Below, piece by piece: positions 1 through 9,624 of a stretch of DNA of 64,000 nucleotides (the first letter of the stretch is position 1; every line of letters starts with the position of its first letter). The DNA lies in the NCBI GenBank assembly GCA_963741135.1, contig CAVUHC010000003.1:124001-188000 (forward strand), in the 5' to 3' direction. This DNA comes from Gp6-AA40 sp963741135 (GTDB taxonomy: Bacteria > Acidobacteriota > Vicinamibacteria > Vicinamibacterales > UBA2999). A program made the position numbers and the translations under genes. The notes beneath the pieces were generated by a model. That model was not told the DNA's origin. It saw only the letters and a program-made list of their open reading frames with translations, and ran no database searches.

Positions 1-1
1 C

Positions 2-2500
2 GTGCTGAACGTGGGCCTGGGGTTCACGATGGAAATGCGCGCCCGGCGGGCGATCGAGGCGCTCGCCCGGCTGGAACCACGCCGTGCGACGGTCATCCGC
101 GACCACCTCCCGATCGAAATCGATGCGAAGGAGATCGTGCCTGGAGACCTTCTCGTGCTCGAGGAGGGGCGCTCTGTCGCCGCCGATGCACGGCTGCTCG
201 CTGGCACGGAGCTGCGCATGAATGAGGCGCCGCTGTCAGGTGAATCTTTGCCCGTCTCCAAGCATGCGGAGGCGGTCGTCGACACCGACGCACCATTACA
301 GGAACGCCGGAACCTCGTGTTTGCCGGGACGACGGTCGCGTCGGGAGCGGGCCGCGCCCTGGTGGTTGCGACTGGTGCCGCCACCGAGATTGGATTGATC
401 GGCCGCCTGGTCAGCTCCACGCCAGTCGAACAGACGCCGCTCGAGAAGCGTCTCGACGCACTTGGGCGGCAAGTTGCCTGGCTTGCGGTACTCGTTGGCG
501 TCATGACGGCGGTCATCGGCGTTCTTCACGGCTTGCCGACGGGTGCGCTGCTCGAATCGGCCATTGCACTCGCGGTGGCCGCTGTTCCAGAGGGCTTGCC
601 TGCCGTTGCAACGATCACTCTCGCGCTCGGCGTGTATCGCATGGCGCGGCGGCACGCGCTCGTGCGGCGGCTGCCATCGGTCGAGACGCTCGGATCGGTC
701 ACGGTGTTGTGCACCGACAAGACCGGCACGCTGACTTCCGCCGCGATGACCGTGACCACGATCTGGACGGCCTCTGACGCATTCGAGGTCTCGGGAGAGG
801 GGTACGCGCCGGTCGGGGAGTTCGAGCGCGACGGCCGGTCCGTGCGCCCAGACGAACACGCCGACCTGATGCTGGCGCTCAGGATCGCGATAGCCGCGAA
901 CCGGGCGGATGCCGTCCTGACACAGGACGGGTGGGCGGCGCGGGGCGATCCAACAGAAGCGGCCCTGATTGTGGCGGCGAGGAAGGCGGGTGTCGAACGC
1001 GCCAGCGTGCTGTCAGAGTTTCCCGAAGTCGCAGAGATCCCGTTTTCAAGCGGCCGTCAGCTGATGGCGACGTTTCACCGCGTGCCCGGCGCGACGCTGG
1101 TTGCGTGCGTGAAAGGCGCGCCGCAGCGCGTGATTGCACTCTGCACCCACACGCAGGTGAATGGGCAGGAAACCGCCCTTGACGATGCAGGGCGCGAACG
1201 GCTGGTCGCCGCAAACCGCGTGCTGGCGGAGCGTGGATTGCGGGTTCTGGCAGTGGCTCATGGACGGGTCGACCGGGCGGAAGAGTCTGCGTTGTCTGGT
1301 CTCACCTTCAACGGGCTGATCGGGATGTTCGATCCTCCCGCGGCCGGCGTGAAGAACGCGATCCAGGCGTTCCGCGGCGCAGGCATCCGGACGGTGATGA
1401 TCACGGGCGACCAGCGCGGAACGGCTCGGGCGGTCGCACGCGACCTCGGCCTCGACGCCGGTGATTTGTCCGTGGACGGCCGCGATATGGACCGCATGAG
1501 CGACGAGCAGCTGCAGGCGGACCTGGATCGCGTCTCGGTCTTCACGCGCGTGAGTCCGGAGGCAAAGCTCCGCCTGATCGCCGCCTACCAGACCCGTGGC
1601 GACATCGTCGCGATGATTGGGGACGGGGTCAACGACGCCGCGGCGCTGAAAAAAGCGGATGTTGGCGTCACGATGGGCCGGCGTGGAACCGACGTCGCTC
1701 GTGAGACGGCCGACGTCGTCCTGGAGGATGACCGCTTCGAGACCATCGGCGCCGCGATCGAAGAGGGGCGCGCCGTCTTCGACAACATCAATAAGTTCGT
1801 CTTCTATCTCTTCAGCTGCAATCTTGCTGAGATCATCATGATTCTTGGCACGGCCGCCGCAGGGTTTCCGCTGCCGCTGAACCCGATCCAGATCCTGTGG
1901 CTCAACCTCGTGACCGATACCGCGCCGGCGCTCGCGCTGGCGCTGGAGCCGGCGGAACCGGGGCTCATGCGGCGCCCGCCGCGGAATCCAGGCGCGCCCA
2001 TCGTGGGGCTCGCGTCGATTCGCAAAGTGGCCGCGTACGGCCTGCTCATCGCCACGCCGGCGCTGGCCCTCAACATCTGGAACGAAATGACCGGCGTGGC
2101 GGCCGGCCGTGCGATGACGATGAATTTCATGGTGCTCGCGTTCGCGCAGTTGTTCCATCTGGGCAACGCGAGATCCGATCGTCATGTCCTTGCGCCAACG
2201 CGCGCCGTCGCGAACACAGCGGCGCTGGCAGCCGTTGCGATCGTCTTCCTTGCTCAGTTGTCCACGGTTGTGTTCGATCCGCTTGCGCAGGTGCTTCATG
2301 TCGAACCGCTGGACGCGCGCGAATGGATACTGGTCGCTGTCGCCAGTCTTGTCCCCGCTGTCGTCGGTCAGGCTGGGAAAGTGGGGGTCGACGGCCAGCG
2401 TATACTGAGGCGGCTCGAATCCCACAATGACCGAACCATCTTCCTTCAGGCCGGAGGACGAGGCGGCACGTATTCTTGCCGCCGTCGTCGAGTCATCTGA
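2..2500 (+). CDS. P-type cation-transporting ATPase (5' end missing)
   Basis: The gene enters from outside the window, so the first transmembrane segments are absent. It pumps cations across the inner membrane at the cost of ATP. Visible are the actuator SGES motif (about nt 235-246), PEGLP in M4 (about 589-603), the phosphorylation site DKTGTLT (Asp at about 715), TGD of the P domain (about 1400) and the hinge GDGVNDAAAL (about 1621-1650). M6 carries LWLNLVTDTAP, which with PEGLP matches the Ca2+/PIIA class; substrate is inferred, not proven. The frame stays open to 2500 and would overlap the next gene by 74 bp with an unlike, Arg-rich tail. A one-base shift in the G-run near 2385 would instead end the protein at 2408, 18 bp before the sensor kinase, which I think is the true end. 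Confidence 0.9.
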   Translation: MLNVGLGFTMEMRARRAIEALARLEPRRATVIRDHLPIEIDAKEIVPGDLLVLEEGRSVAADARLLAGTELRMNEAPLSGESLPVSKHAEAVVDTDAPLQERRNLVFAGTTVASGAGRALVVATGAATEIGLIGRLVSSTPVEQTPLEKRLDALGRQVAWLAVLVGVMTAVIGVLHGLPTGALLESAIALAVAAVPEGLPAVATITLALGVYRMARRHALVRRLPSVETLGSVTVLCTDKTGTLTSAAMTVTTIWTASDAFEVSGEGYAPVGEFERDGRSVRPDEHADLMLALRIAIAANRADAVLTQDGWAARGDPTEAALIVAARKAGVERASVLSEFPEVAEIPFSSGRQLMATFHRVPGATLVACVKGAPQRVIALCTHTQVNGQETALDDAGRERLVAANRVLAERGLRVLAVAHGRVDRAEESALSGLTFNGLIGMFDPPAAGVKNAIQAFRGAGIRTVMITGDQRGTARAVARDLGLDAGDLSVDGRDMDRMSDEQLQADLDRVSVFTRVSPEAKLRLIAAYQTRGDIVAMIGDGVNDAAALKKADVGVTMGRRGTDVARETADVVLEDDRFETIGAAIEEGRAVFDNINKFVFYLFSCNLAEIIMILGTAAAGFPLPLNPIQILWLNLVTDTAPALALALEPAEPGLMRRPPRNPGAPIVGLASIRKVAAYGLLIATPALALNIWNEMTGVAAGRAMTMNFMVLAFAQLFHLGNARSDRHVLAPTRAVANTAALAAVAIVFLAQLSTVVFDPLAQVLHVEPLDAREWILVAVASLVPAVVGQAGKVGVDGQRILRRLESHNDRTIFLQAGGRGGTYSCRRRRVI
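2401..2406 (+). promoter_or_regulatory. -10-like hexamer TATACT before the sensor kinase
   Basis: TATACT lies 20 bp before the ATG at 2427, in the context TATACTGAGGC. The same TATACTGARGC string precedes the response regulator at 16963. No convincing -35 hexamer is seen, so this is a weak sigma-70-type candidate. Confidence 0.35.
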
Positions 2501-4264
2501 CGATGCCATCGTTGTCACTGATCTCGACGGCATCATCCTGACATCGAACGGCGGCGCCTCGCACCTGTACGGCTATGACGCGTCGGAAATGCGTGGCCGG
2601 CCCATCTCGATTCTGGTCCCGGACAGTCACCGCAGCGAGTTCTTCGCCATGGTTGCCCGCCTCAGGGCCGGCGAAGGCGTCAAGGATCTCGAAACGGTTC
2701 GCCGGACGAAACACGGCGGTCTCGTCAATGTGTCGATCACGGTTGTCGCCCATCGTAGATGCGAGCGGGATCGTCGTCGGCGCCACCAAGGTTGCGCGCG
2801 ACATCAGCGCGCGGAAACTGGGCGAGCTCGCGCAGCGGAGCAGCGAGATCCGATGGCGGTCGGTCGTCGAATCGGCCGTCGACGGCATCGTCGTGATCGA
2901 CGAGCGCGGCCGGATCGAATCCTTCAATCCCGCCGCCGAGCGGTTGTTCGGCTACCAGGAAGCGGAGGTGCTGGGGCGCAACGTCAAGATGCTGATGCCG
3001 TCGCCGTATCACGAGGAGCACGACGGCTATCTGTCGCGGTACGTCGAGACCCACGTCAAGAAGATCATCGGGATCGGGCGCGAGGTGACCGGACTGCGCC
3101 GTGACGGCAGCACGTTTCCGCTCCATTTGTCGGTCGGCGAGATGGACGTCGCCGGCGAGCGAAGGTTCACCGGCATCCTCCACGATCTCTCCGATCGTGT
3201 GCGCCTGGAAGAACGACTGCGCGCGAGCGAAGCGCGCTGGCGGGCGGTCGTGGAATCCGCCGTCGACGCGATTGTCGTCATCGATGCGAAAGGCCACATC
3301 GAGGCGTTCAATCCGGCCGCGGAACGCCTGTTCGGCTACAGCGAGCAGGACGTGGTCGGCCACAACGTCAACATGCTGATGCCGTCGCCATACCACGACG
3401 AGCACGACGGGTACCTCGGTCGATATCTTGCGACAGGCGTTCCGAAGATTATCGGTAGTGGCCGCGAGGTGACCGGCCGGCGGCGGGACGGCACGACGTT
3501 TCCCCTTCACCTCTCGGTCGGCGAAACGTCCGTCGCTGGCGAGCGCAAGTTCACCGGCATTCTTCACGATTTGAGCGCGCGCGTGATCATCGAGAAACAG
3601 CTTCGCGAGCAAACGGCGCTTGCGAGACTTGGTGAGATGGCCGCGGTGATTGCGCACGAGGTGAAGAATCCGCTCGCCGCGGTTCGCGGGGCGATCGAGG
3701 TCATCGGTGGCCGCCTGCCGGCCGACGGCAAGGATGCGGCGGTTGTGAAGGAGATCGTCAACCGCATCGACTCACTGAACGAGCTGATGAAAGACCTGCT
3801 GCTCTTCGCGCGGCCGCCGCAGCCGAAACCGTCGCTGATCGAAATTCGATCGCTGGTGACGTCGACGGCGGAACTGCTCATCGAGGATCCTGCGCTCAAG
3901 GGCGTGCGAGTCGAAATCGAGGGATCCGGACCGCCCATTCTCGCCGACCCTGGCCTGCTCCAGATCGTCTTTCTCAACCTTCTCGTCAACGGCGCTCATG
4001 CGATGCGCGGGCACGGCACACATCAAAGTCTCGGTGAACGTCTCCGAAGGCGCCTGCCACATTGCATTCGTCGACAGCGGCCCCGGCATCGCGCCCGAGA
4101 TCCTGGAGAGGATTTTCACGCCCTTCTTCACCACCAAGTCACGCGGGAGCGGCCTCGGCCTGCCGACCGCCAGGCGGTTGATTGAGGCGCATCGAGGCAC
4201 CATCGATGTGCTCTGTCCGCCGGGAGGCGGAACAACGGTGACCGTTCAATTGCCGATGAACTAG
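2427..4264 (+). CDS. PAS-domain sensor histidine kinase (two +1 frameshifts)
   Basis: Soluble kinase with no predicted membrane segment. Three PAS domains follow one another (about 2470-2830, 2860-3215, 3235-3590); the second and third are near copies sharing the FNPAAERLFGY and LMPSPYH strings typical of FixL-type PAS domains, so oxygen, haem or redox sensing is possible. Then come a HisKA domain with the phospho-acceptor in AHEVKNPLAA (His at 3655) and an HATPase domain with N box near 3980, DSGPGIAP near 4075 and GSGLGLP near 4150. Reading frame shifts by +1 near 2745 and near 4015, while homology continues seamlessly in the next frame each time; single inserted bases are the simplest explanation. 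It is followed by a receiver protein and an NtrC-type activator, its likely partners. Confidence 0.85.
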
Positions 4265-4366
4265 TCACGCCCGGCGCGGATCTTGAAAAGGACTCCCCCA
4301 GAAGTTGATGGGTCGCCGAAACCCTCAATGAAAACAGCGCGCCGTCGCCGGCGCGAAGCGGCCTCC

Positions 4367-4380
4367 GCGGGATATTCCGC
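4367..4380 (+). promoter_or_regulatory. Palindrome GCGGGATATTCCGC before the receiver gene
   Basis: A 14-bp palindrome whose centre is about 40 bp before the ATG at 4415. On the minus strand the palindrome at 18975-18988 reads GCGGACTATTCCGC, identical at 12 of 14 positions; a 13-bp relative lies at 30758. The position, about 34 bp before the start codon, suits an autoregulatory operator of a regulator encoded nearby. The role is inferred. Confidence 0.45.
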
Positions 4381-4414
4381 ACGGCCGCGACTTTTTTCGC
4401 ATTGGTCAGGGAGC

Positions 4415-4795
4415 ATGTCATTGCGTGTCCTAGTCGTCGACGACGAGTTCTTGATTCGGTGGTCGATCGCAGAAACGCTTGGCGCCGCCGGCCATGAGGT
4501 GACGGAGGCGCCGGATGCCGCTTCTGCACTCGCGGCCCTGGAGGAGACCCCGGATCCGGATGTCGTCTTGATGGATTTCCGGCTGCCGGATTCAAACGAC
4601 CTGGGACTGCTCGCCAAGATCCGCCGGCTCGCGCCCGCGAGCTCCGTCGTGATGATGACCGCGTTCGGCACGCCGGAGGTCACTGCGGGCGCGCTGCAGC
4701 TTGGCGCGTGCACGGTCCTCAGCAAGCCGTTCAATATGCACGACCTCGAAGACATCGTCCGCACGCACGGGCCACGTCCGCCCGGTCTTCAGTAG
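4415..4795 (+). CDS. Single-domain response regulator (CheY-like)
   Basis: A 126-residue protein that is only a receiver domain. Seen: the acidic pair VVDDE near residue 7, the phospho-acceptor in VLMDFRLPD (about residue 50), the conserved Thr in MMTAFG and the Lys in LSKPF. It has no output domain, so it probably shuttles phosphate or competes for the kinase at 2427. The start at 4415 is chosen because homology begins there and AGGGAG lies just upstream; an in-frame extension to 4283 encodes an unlike basic stretch. It closely resembles the receiver of the NtrC protein at 5049. Confidence 0.85.
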   Translation: MSLRVLVVDDEFLIRWSIAETLGAAGHEVTEAPDAASALAALEETPDPDVVLMDFRLPDSNDLGLLAKIRRLAPASSVVMMTAFGTPEVTAGALQLGACTVLSKPFNMHDLEDIVRTHGPRPPGLQ

Positions 4796-5003
4796 CGCCC
4801 GCTCGCCTGACCTTCCGCGGTGCGCTCCGCCCGCTCTTTGATTCCAGGCATCACAGCATCAGTCCCAGGAGCACACAGAACCTGAGCTGAGCCGATCGCA
4901 TGAGCCCGCCAAGTGCCCGGAATCAGGGCCGAGCGCGTGCCACAGCAAGTCGGCGTGTTTGTTGCTCACTCGGTCTGCAGCCCCTTGAGAACGGGGACTT
5001 TAC

Positions 5004-5017
5004 GCGGAAAGATTCGC
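5004..5017 (+). promoter_or_regulatory. Degenerate palindrome GCGGAAAGATTCGC before the NtrC gene
   Basis: Ends 31 bp before the ATG at 5049, the same placement as the better palindrome before the receiver gene at 4415. Arms GCGGA and TTCGC are imperfect. The stretch 4796-5048 otherwise holds no gene. Confidence 0.25.
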
Positions 5018-5048
5018 ACCCGCGCGAACTATTTCTCATCGAGGTTTT

Positions 5049-6463
5049 ATGAACACCGCAACACTGCTCATCGTGGACGACGAGGACCTGGTGCGATGGT
5101 CGCTTCGAGAACGTTTTGCGCGCGAGGGTTACAACATCCTCGAGGCGCGAACGGCCGCCGAGGCGATCGACAAGATCGGCATGGGCGCCGCCGTCGTGCT
5201 GCTGGACTACAAGCTCCCCGATGGGGACGGCTTGATGGTGCTGCGCCGCATCAAGGAGGTGGCGCCCGAGACGCTCGTCATCCTCATGACCGCCTTCTCC
5301 ACCGTGGAGAATGCCGTCCAGGCGATGAAGCTCGGCGCGTGGCATTACATCGACAAGCCATTCAATCTCGACGACGTGGCGATGACGGTGGAAAAGGCGC
5401 TCGAGACATTCCGTCTCCGGCTGGAGGTCCGGGTGCTGCGCACCAGTGCCGGACGCGACTTCGGATTCGACGCCATCGTCGGCACCTCACGCGCGATGAT
5501 GGAAATCAAGTCGCTCCTCGCGCGGGTGGCGGCGAGCCCCGCCTCAACCGTGCTCCTGACTGGCGAAACCGGGACCGGCAAGGACCTCGCCGCGAAGGCA
5601 ATTCACTACAACAGCGCCCGCGCCGCCAAGCCCTTCGTCAACATCACCTGCTCGGCGCTGCCGGAGCAGTTGCTGGAAAGCGAGCTGTTCGGGCACGAGC
5701 GTGGGGCGTTCACGGACGCCAGACAGCAGAAGCGCGGCCTGTTTGAGACGGCGGACGGCGGCACTGTGTTCCTCGACGAGATCGGAGAAATCACCGCTGG
5801 ACTGCAGTCGAAGCTGTTGCGATTTCTCGAGGAGAAGACATTCAAGCGCGTCGGAGGCCTGACGGATGTTCGCGTTGACGTCCGTGTCATCGCTGCGACG
5901 AATCGCGATCTCGAGCAGGAAGTGAAGGCAGGCAAGTTCCGCGAAGACCTCTTCTACCGGCTGCACGTGATGCCGGTGTCTCTGCCTCCGCTGCGCGAAC
6001 GCCAGGGTGACGTTCTGCTGTTGGCGCAGTACTACATCGACCGCTTCAACCGCGAGTTTCGGAAGAAAGTGCGCGGTCTGAACGAGGAGGCCGCGGCGCT
6101 TGTCGAGCATTTCCGGTGGCCGGGCAACATCCGTGAGCTGCGGAACGCGATCGAGCGCGCCATGCTCCTCGTCGACCATGAATGGCTGACGCCCCAGGAT
6201 TTCCCGACGCTGACGCGTTCCGGGTCGGCGCACGTCGCTGTTCCGTCTTCCGCCGGCCGGCGTGAACCTCGAAGAGGTCGAACGTCAGCTGCTGGTGCAG
6301 GCGCTCGAGCGCTGCGGGCTGGAACCAGACTCACGCCGGCCAGTTGCTTCACATCAATCGCGACCAGGTCAGATACCGGATCGAGAAGTTCGGGTTGCGA
6401 TCGCACCCCGAGCAGATGTCGGCGTCGAAGATAGCGTCGTCGGAGATGACGATGCCCGCGTAG
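5049..6463 (+). CDS. NtrC-family sigma-54-dependent response regulator (two +1 frameshifts)
   Basis: Cytoplasmic transcription activator. Order: receiver domain (VDDED near residue 9, phospho-Asp in VLLDYKLPD, Lys in DKPFN), AAA+ domain with Walker A GETGTGKD (about 5562-5585), a GAFTDA loop in place of the usual GAFTGA that contacts sigma-54, Walker B GTVFLDEIGE (about 5761), then a Fis-type helix-turn-helix (about 6325-6410). The frame shifts near 6240 and near 6322; the second piece encodes NLEEVERQLLVQALE and the third NQTHAGQLL through to a stop at 6461. All parts match the paralogue at 16963. Its partner is probably the kinase at 2427. GAFTDA is a known natural variant and should still support sigma-54 activation. 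Confidence 0.88.
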
Positions 6464-6504
6464 GCCATCGGACGCTGGTTGCCGCGGGGCCCTGGAGGGC
6501 GGCC

Positions 6505-7401
6505 ATGACGCGCACACCGCACGTCCTGCTGGCAGTACTTGTGACGGTGTCGTTGGTTTCAGCGGACGCCCGCGGCGACCGCGCCCACACAGGTCGTTTG
6601 AGCGGAGGGATCACCGTCCACACCGTAATTCGCAACGAAAGTCTCTCTCGCATTGGATCCACGTTCGGCGTCGACGCCGCGACGCTAGCCGCGGAGAATC
6701 ACTTGGACCCGCGCGCGCCGCTGGCCGTCGGTCAGCGGCTTCGGATTGATAATCGTCACGTCGTTCCCGTAGCGGCGTTGGCCGGCGGAATCGTGATCAA
6801 CATCCCGCAGCGCATGCTGTTTTTCACCGACGATGAGGGGCACCTCGATGCGTCTCCGGTAGCCGTCGGCCGACCCGACTGGCAAACGCCCACAGCGCCC
6901 TTCACCGTCATCACCAAGAAGCAGGATCCGACGTGGCACGTCCCGGCATCCATCCTGAGAGAGAGCGCTAGGCGAGGGCGGACGCAGCCTCCCGTCGTTC
7001 CGCCGGGGCCAGGCAATCCGCTCGGCGCGTTCTGGATCGGCCTGAGCGTCTCAGGGATCGGCGTCCATGGCACCACGGCGCCCGCGAGTATCTACAACGC
7101 CGCCACGCACGGGTGCATACGCCTCGGCAGTGCCGACATCCGCCGCCTGTTCACGCTGGTTGCTGTGGGGGTACAGGGGCAGATCATCTACGAGCCCATT
7201 CTGCTCGCCGAGGTGGACGGCGAGGTGTACCTAGAGGTCCACAAGGACATCTACGGTCGATTGACCGTTGAGCCAATGCAGGTTCTCCGTGCGCTTGCCG
7301 CGGACGCGGCTGTCGCGGACCGCATCGACTGGATCGTGGCGGACGCCGTCCTCGAGGCGCGTCATGGCGTCGCCCGAGTCGTCACCCTCCGCTCGGACTA
7401 G
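6505..7401 (+). CDS. LysM and L,D-transpeptidase (YkuD) domain protein
   Basis: A 298-residue exported enzyme that probably forms 3-3 cross-links in peptidoglycan or anchors proteins to it. After a signal peptide (about residues 1-22) comes a LysM domain (about 32-75) that binds glycan, then a YkuD domain with the catalytic signature HGTTAP...THGCIRL (nucleophile Cys near nt 7113). The ATG at 6505 is preceded by GGAGGG. An open frame extends farther upstream, but that part encodes the tail of the preceding regulator read out of frame. Confidence 0.85.
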   Translation: MTRTPHVLLAVLVTVSLVSADARGDRAHTGRLSGGITVHTVIRNESLSRIGSTFGVDAATLAAENHLDPRAPLAVGQRLRIDNRHVVPVAALAGGIVINIPQRMLFFTDDEGHLDASPVAVGRPDWQTPTAPFTVITKKQDPTWHVPASILRESARRGRTQPPVVPPGPGNPLGAFWIGLSVSGIGVHGTTAPASIYNAATHGCIRLGSADIRRLFTLVAVGVQGQIIYEPILLAEVDGEVYLEVHKDIYGRLTVEPMQVLRALAADAAVADRIDWIVADAVLEARHGVARVVTLRSD

Positions 7402-7461
7402 AACGGAAGTCCGCAGATTCCTGGACGCAAAGGATTCTCGATTTCCGCAGCAAGGAGATCC

Positions 7462-8238
7462 ATGAAGGTCGAGGGCAAGCTGGCGTTGATCACAGGGGCT
7501 TCAAGTGGTATCGGCGCCGCAACGGCTCGGATTCTGGCCGAACGCGGGGCGTCTGTCATTTTGGTGGCCAGAAACGTGGAGCGACTCGCCGCAGTCGCGG
7601 CGAGCATTCAGGCAGCGGGCGGTCGTGCCGAGACGCTCGCCGCCGACCTCGCGCACGCACCGGCGGTGAGCCGTGTCGCTCGCCTCGCGCAGGAGCGGCA
7701 CGGTGTTCCCGACATCTTGATCAACAACGCGGGCGCCGGCCGGTGGTTGCCCATCGTTGACACGACGCCGGAAGAGCTTGCCGCAATAGTCGCAGTCCCG
7801 TTCCTGGCCGCCTTCAACCTCACCCGTGAGCTGTTGCCAGGAATGCGTCAGCGCGGCACGGGCCACATCGTGAATGTCACATCGCTGGGCGCATTTCTGG
7901 TCTGGCCAAGCGCAGCCGGATACCTCTCGGCACGGTGGGCCATGAGGGGCTTCAACGAGGCCCTGAGAGCCGAAGTGCACGGTTCGGGCATCGGCATCAG
8001 CCTCGCGGCGTTTGCTCAAGTGAGCAGTGCCTTTTGGGAACACAATCCGGGGAGTTGGGATCGGCTTCCGGCGGCGGCACACTGGCTGCGGACACTGACA
8101 CCTGACGATGCGGCAGTCGCGATCGCTGATGCAGTGGAGCGCGAACGGCGCCTTGTGCTGCGTCCGCGGATGATCTATGCGCTTCTCGTGATAAACACGC
8201 TGTTTCCACGCGCCACCGAACGCCGGATGTGGCGTTGA
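7462..8238 (+). CDS. Short-chain dehydrogenase/reductase with altered catalytic Lys
   Basis: A 258-residue Rossmann oxidoreductase. The cofactor motif TGASSGIG is at residues 11-18, followed by ARN (NADP-type basic residue) and the NNAGAG motif. The catalytic Ser is in NVTSLG and the Tyr in GYLSARWAM. The residue four after Tyr is Arg, where the family has Lys (YxxxK), so activity may be changed or lost. C-terminal residues are hydrophobic, as in membrane-associated relatives. SD AAGGAG precedes the ATG. Substrate unknown. Confidence 0.85.
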   Translation: MKVEGKLALITGASSGIGAATARILAERGASVILVARNVERLAAVAASIQAAGGRAETLAADLAHAPAVSRVARLAQERHGVPDILINNAGAGRWLPIVDTTPEELAAIVAVPFLAAFNLTRELLPGMRQRGTGHIVNVTSLGAFLVWPSAAGYLSARWAMRGFNEALRAEVHGSGIGISLAAFAQVSSAFWEHNPGSWDRLPAAAHWLRTLTPDDAAVAIADAVERERRLVLRPRMIYALLVINTLFPRATERRMWR

Positions 8239-8311
8239 GGCTCCTCCCATTGGCCGCGGCGTTCCGACGTTTCCATTGCGGGCCGTTCCGCGAAGGTCAC
8301 AGGTGGCCGCG

Positions 8312-8935
8312 ATGACCCGTTCGGGTCCGAGCAGCGAATCGCTGCCCGGACCGAATGCGCTGAGGGTGTTGCTCTCAGGCGGTGATCGGCGATCGATCGC
8401 GCAGTCGAAGCGTGTGCTCGCGCTGGTGTGCGCGGCACCCGAGCGCGTGGGCGAACTTGCGTCGCTCGCCGACGATCCTGACTGGCTGGTGTCGATGCGC
8501 GCGATTGACCTGCTCGAGAAGATCGCCCGCGAGCACTCCGACTGGGTTCAACCGCACAAGGAGCTGTTCATCAGCGGTCTCGCGGACAGCGACAAATGGG
8601 AGATCCGACTTCAGATCGTGCGGGCACTACCGCTCTTCGACTGGATGCCCCGGGAACAGAAGCGCGTGACCGAGATCCTCCGCCGGAATATCAAGCACCG
8701 GCAGAAATTCGTGCGGGCGTGGGCGCTCGACAGCCTGGCGACGTTCGCCGAACACGACCCTGGTCTCGTGCCTGTCGTGAAGCGCGCCCTCGACGATTGT
8801 GACCGGTCGGGCAGCAAAGCGCTCGAGACGCGGGCCAAGCATATCCGTGCGCGTCTTCGCGCGGCGTCCGAGATGCATGGCGGTGTGCCCTTCCGCATGT
8901 CACGTCGAAACGCGCCTCTTTCCACCGACAGATGA
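8312..8935 (+). CDS. HEAT-repeat-like protein of unknown function
   Basis: A 207-residue protein, mostly alpha-helical, with recurring helical pairs that resemble HEAT/armadillo repeats (for example the segments around LASLADDPDWLVSMRAIDLL and LFDWMPREQ). It probably serves as a protein-binding scaffold. No enzyme motif is seen. The start at 8312 has AGGTGG six bases upstream; an in-frame ATG at 8276 would add 12 basic residues. Its stop overlaps the next ATG by four bases (ATGA), so it is co-translated with the CPBP protease. Confidence 0.6.
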   Translation: MTRSGPSSESLPGPNALRVLLSGGDRRSIAQSKRVLALVCAAPERVGELASLADDPDWLVSMRAIDLLEKIAREHSDWVQPHKELFISGLADSDKWEIRLQIVRALPLFDWMPREQKRVTEILRRNIKHRQKFVRAWALDSLATFAEHDPGLVPVVKRALDDCDRSGSKALETRAKHIRARLRAASEMHGGVPFRMSRRNAPLSTDR

Positions 8936-9606
8936 GGGGAGTCTTCGAACGCTCCATCCGCGACCGCCCGCTGGTGTGGTTCTTCGCCCTCGCGTACGCC
9001 GTCTCCTGGGCGTTCTGGCTTCCGGCGGTTCTCGCAAACGTTGGTTGGATGGTCCGGTGCCGTCTCGCCATCTCCACCTCGTCGGCGGTCTTGGACCAAT
9101 GGTCTCAGCGATGGTCGAACGTCGGGCGAAGCACCGAGTTCCCGGAGCTTCCTCGGTCGGTCTATTGGGTCGCGAACGTCATCTTCTACGGCTTCGGCGA
9201 GGAGGTCGGGTGGCGTGGGTTCGCGCTGCCCCGGCTGCAGTCTCGTGGCTCCGCATTCCGTGCGTCGCTGGTGCTCGCGCTCGGGTGGGCGGTCTGGCAC
9301 GCGCCGCTCTTCGCCTTCAGCCCCGGACTGTCGAACCTCGGGTTCGTGGGAGCCATCGGATGGTTCGTGTCACTCTGTCTTGGATCGATCCTGCTGACGT
9401 GGCTGTTCAACTCGAGCGGGGGATCCATTGCCGCCGTCGCGCTGTTCCATGCTGCCTTGGACATCTTCATCGCTTCACCAGTCGCCGCGGAGCTCCCGAA
9501 CGTCATGGGAGCATTGCTGACGGTAGGCACGCTCTTATTGATGCCGGTGTTTGGTCGCCAGAATCTCGCTCGACAGCCACGCGTGATCGAGCCGCCCATC
9601 GCGTGA
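8932..9606 (+). CDS. CPBP (CAAX-like) family intramembrane metalloprotease, likely internally deleted
   Basis: Integral membrane protein with the family's motifs: EEVGWRG (EExxxR), WAVWH (FxxxH-like) and the later His in LFHAALD. These coordinate the catalytic metal in Rce1/CPBP proteases. The 224 residues are fewer than usual for this group (roughly 280-300). Around 9045-9125 the frame encodes polar, unlike sequence, whereas another frame there encodes LHLVGGLGPMVSAMV, which fits the missing transmembrane segment. The gene then returns to its original frame at GRSTEFPELP. I infer one shift plus loss of about 60 codons, real or an assembly error. Confidence 0.75.
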   Translation: MRGVFERSIRDRPLVWFFALAYAVSWAFWLPAVLANVGWMVRCRLAISTSSAVLDQWSQRWSNVGRSTEFPELPRSVYWVANVIFYGFGEEVGWRGFALPRLQSRGSAFRASLVLALGWAVWHAPLFAFSPGLSNLGFVGAIGWFVSLCLGSILLTWLFNSSGGSIAAVALFHAALDIFIASPVAAELPNVMGALLTVGTLLLMPVFGRQNLARQPRVIEPPIA

Positions 9607-9624
9607 GTGGGACTCCAGGACCAT

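Noticed and set aside
1046..2536. Long open frame of 496 codons on the minus strand
   Set aside because: Antisense to the P-type ATPase; no recognisable domain and composition typical of a shadow frame in high-GC DNA.
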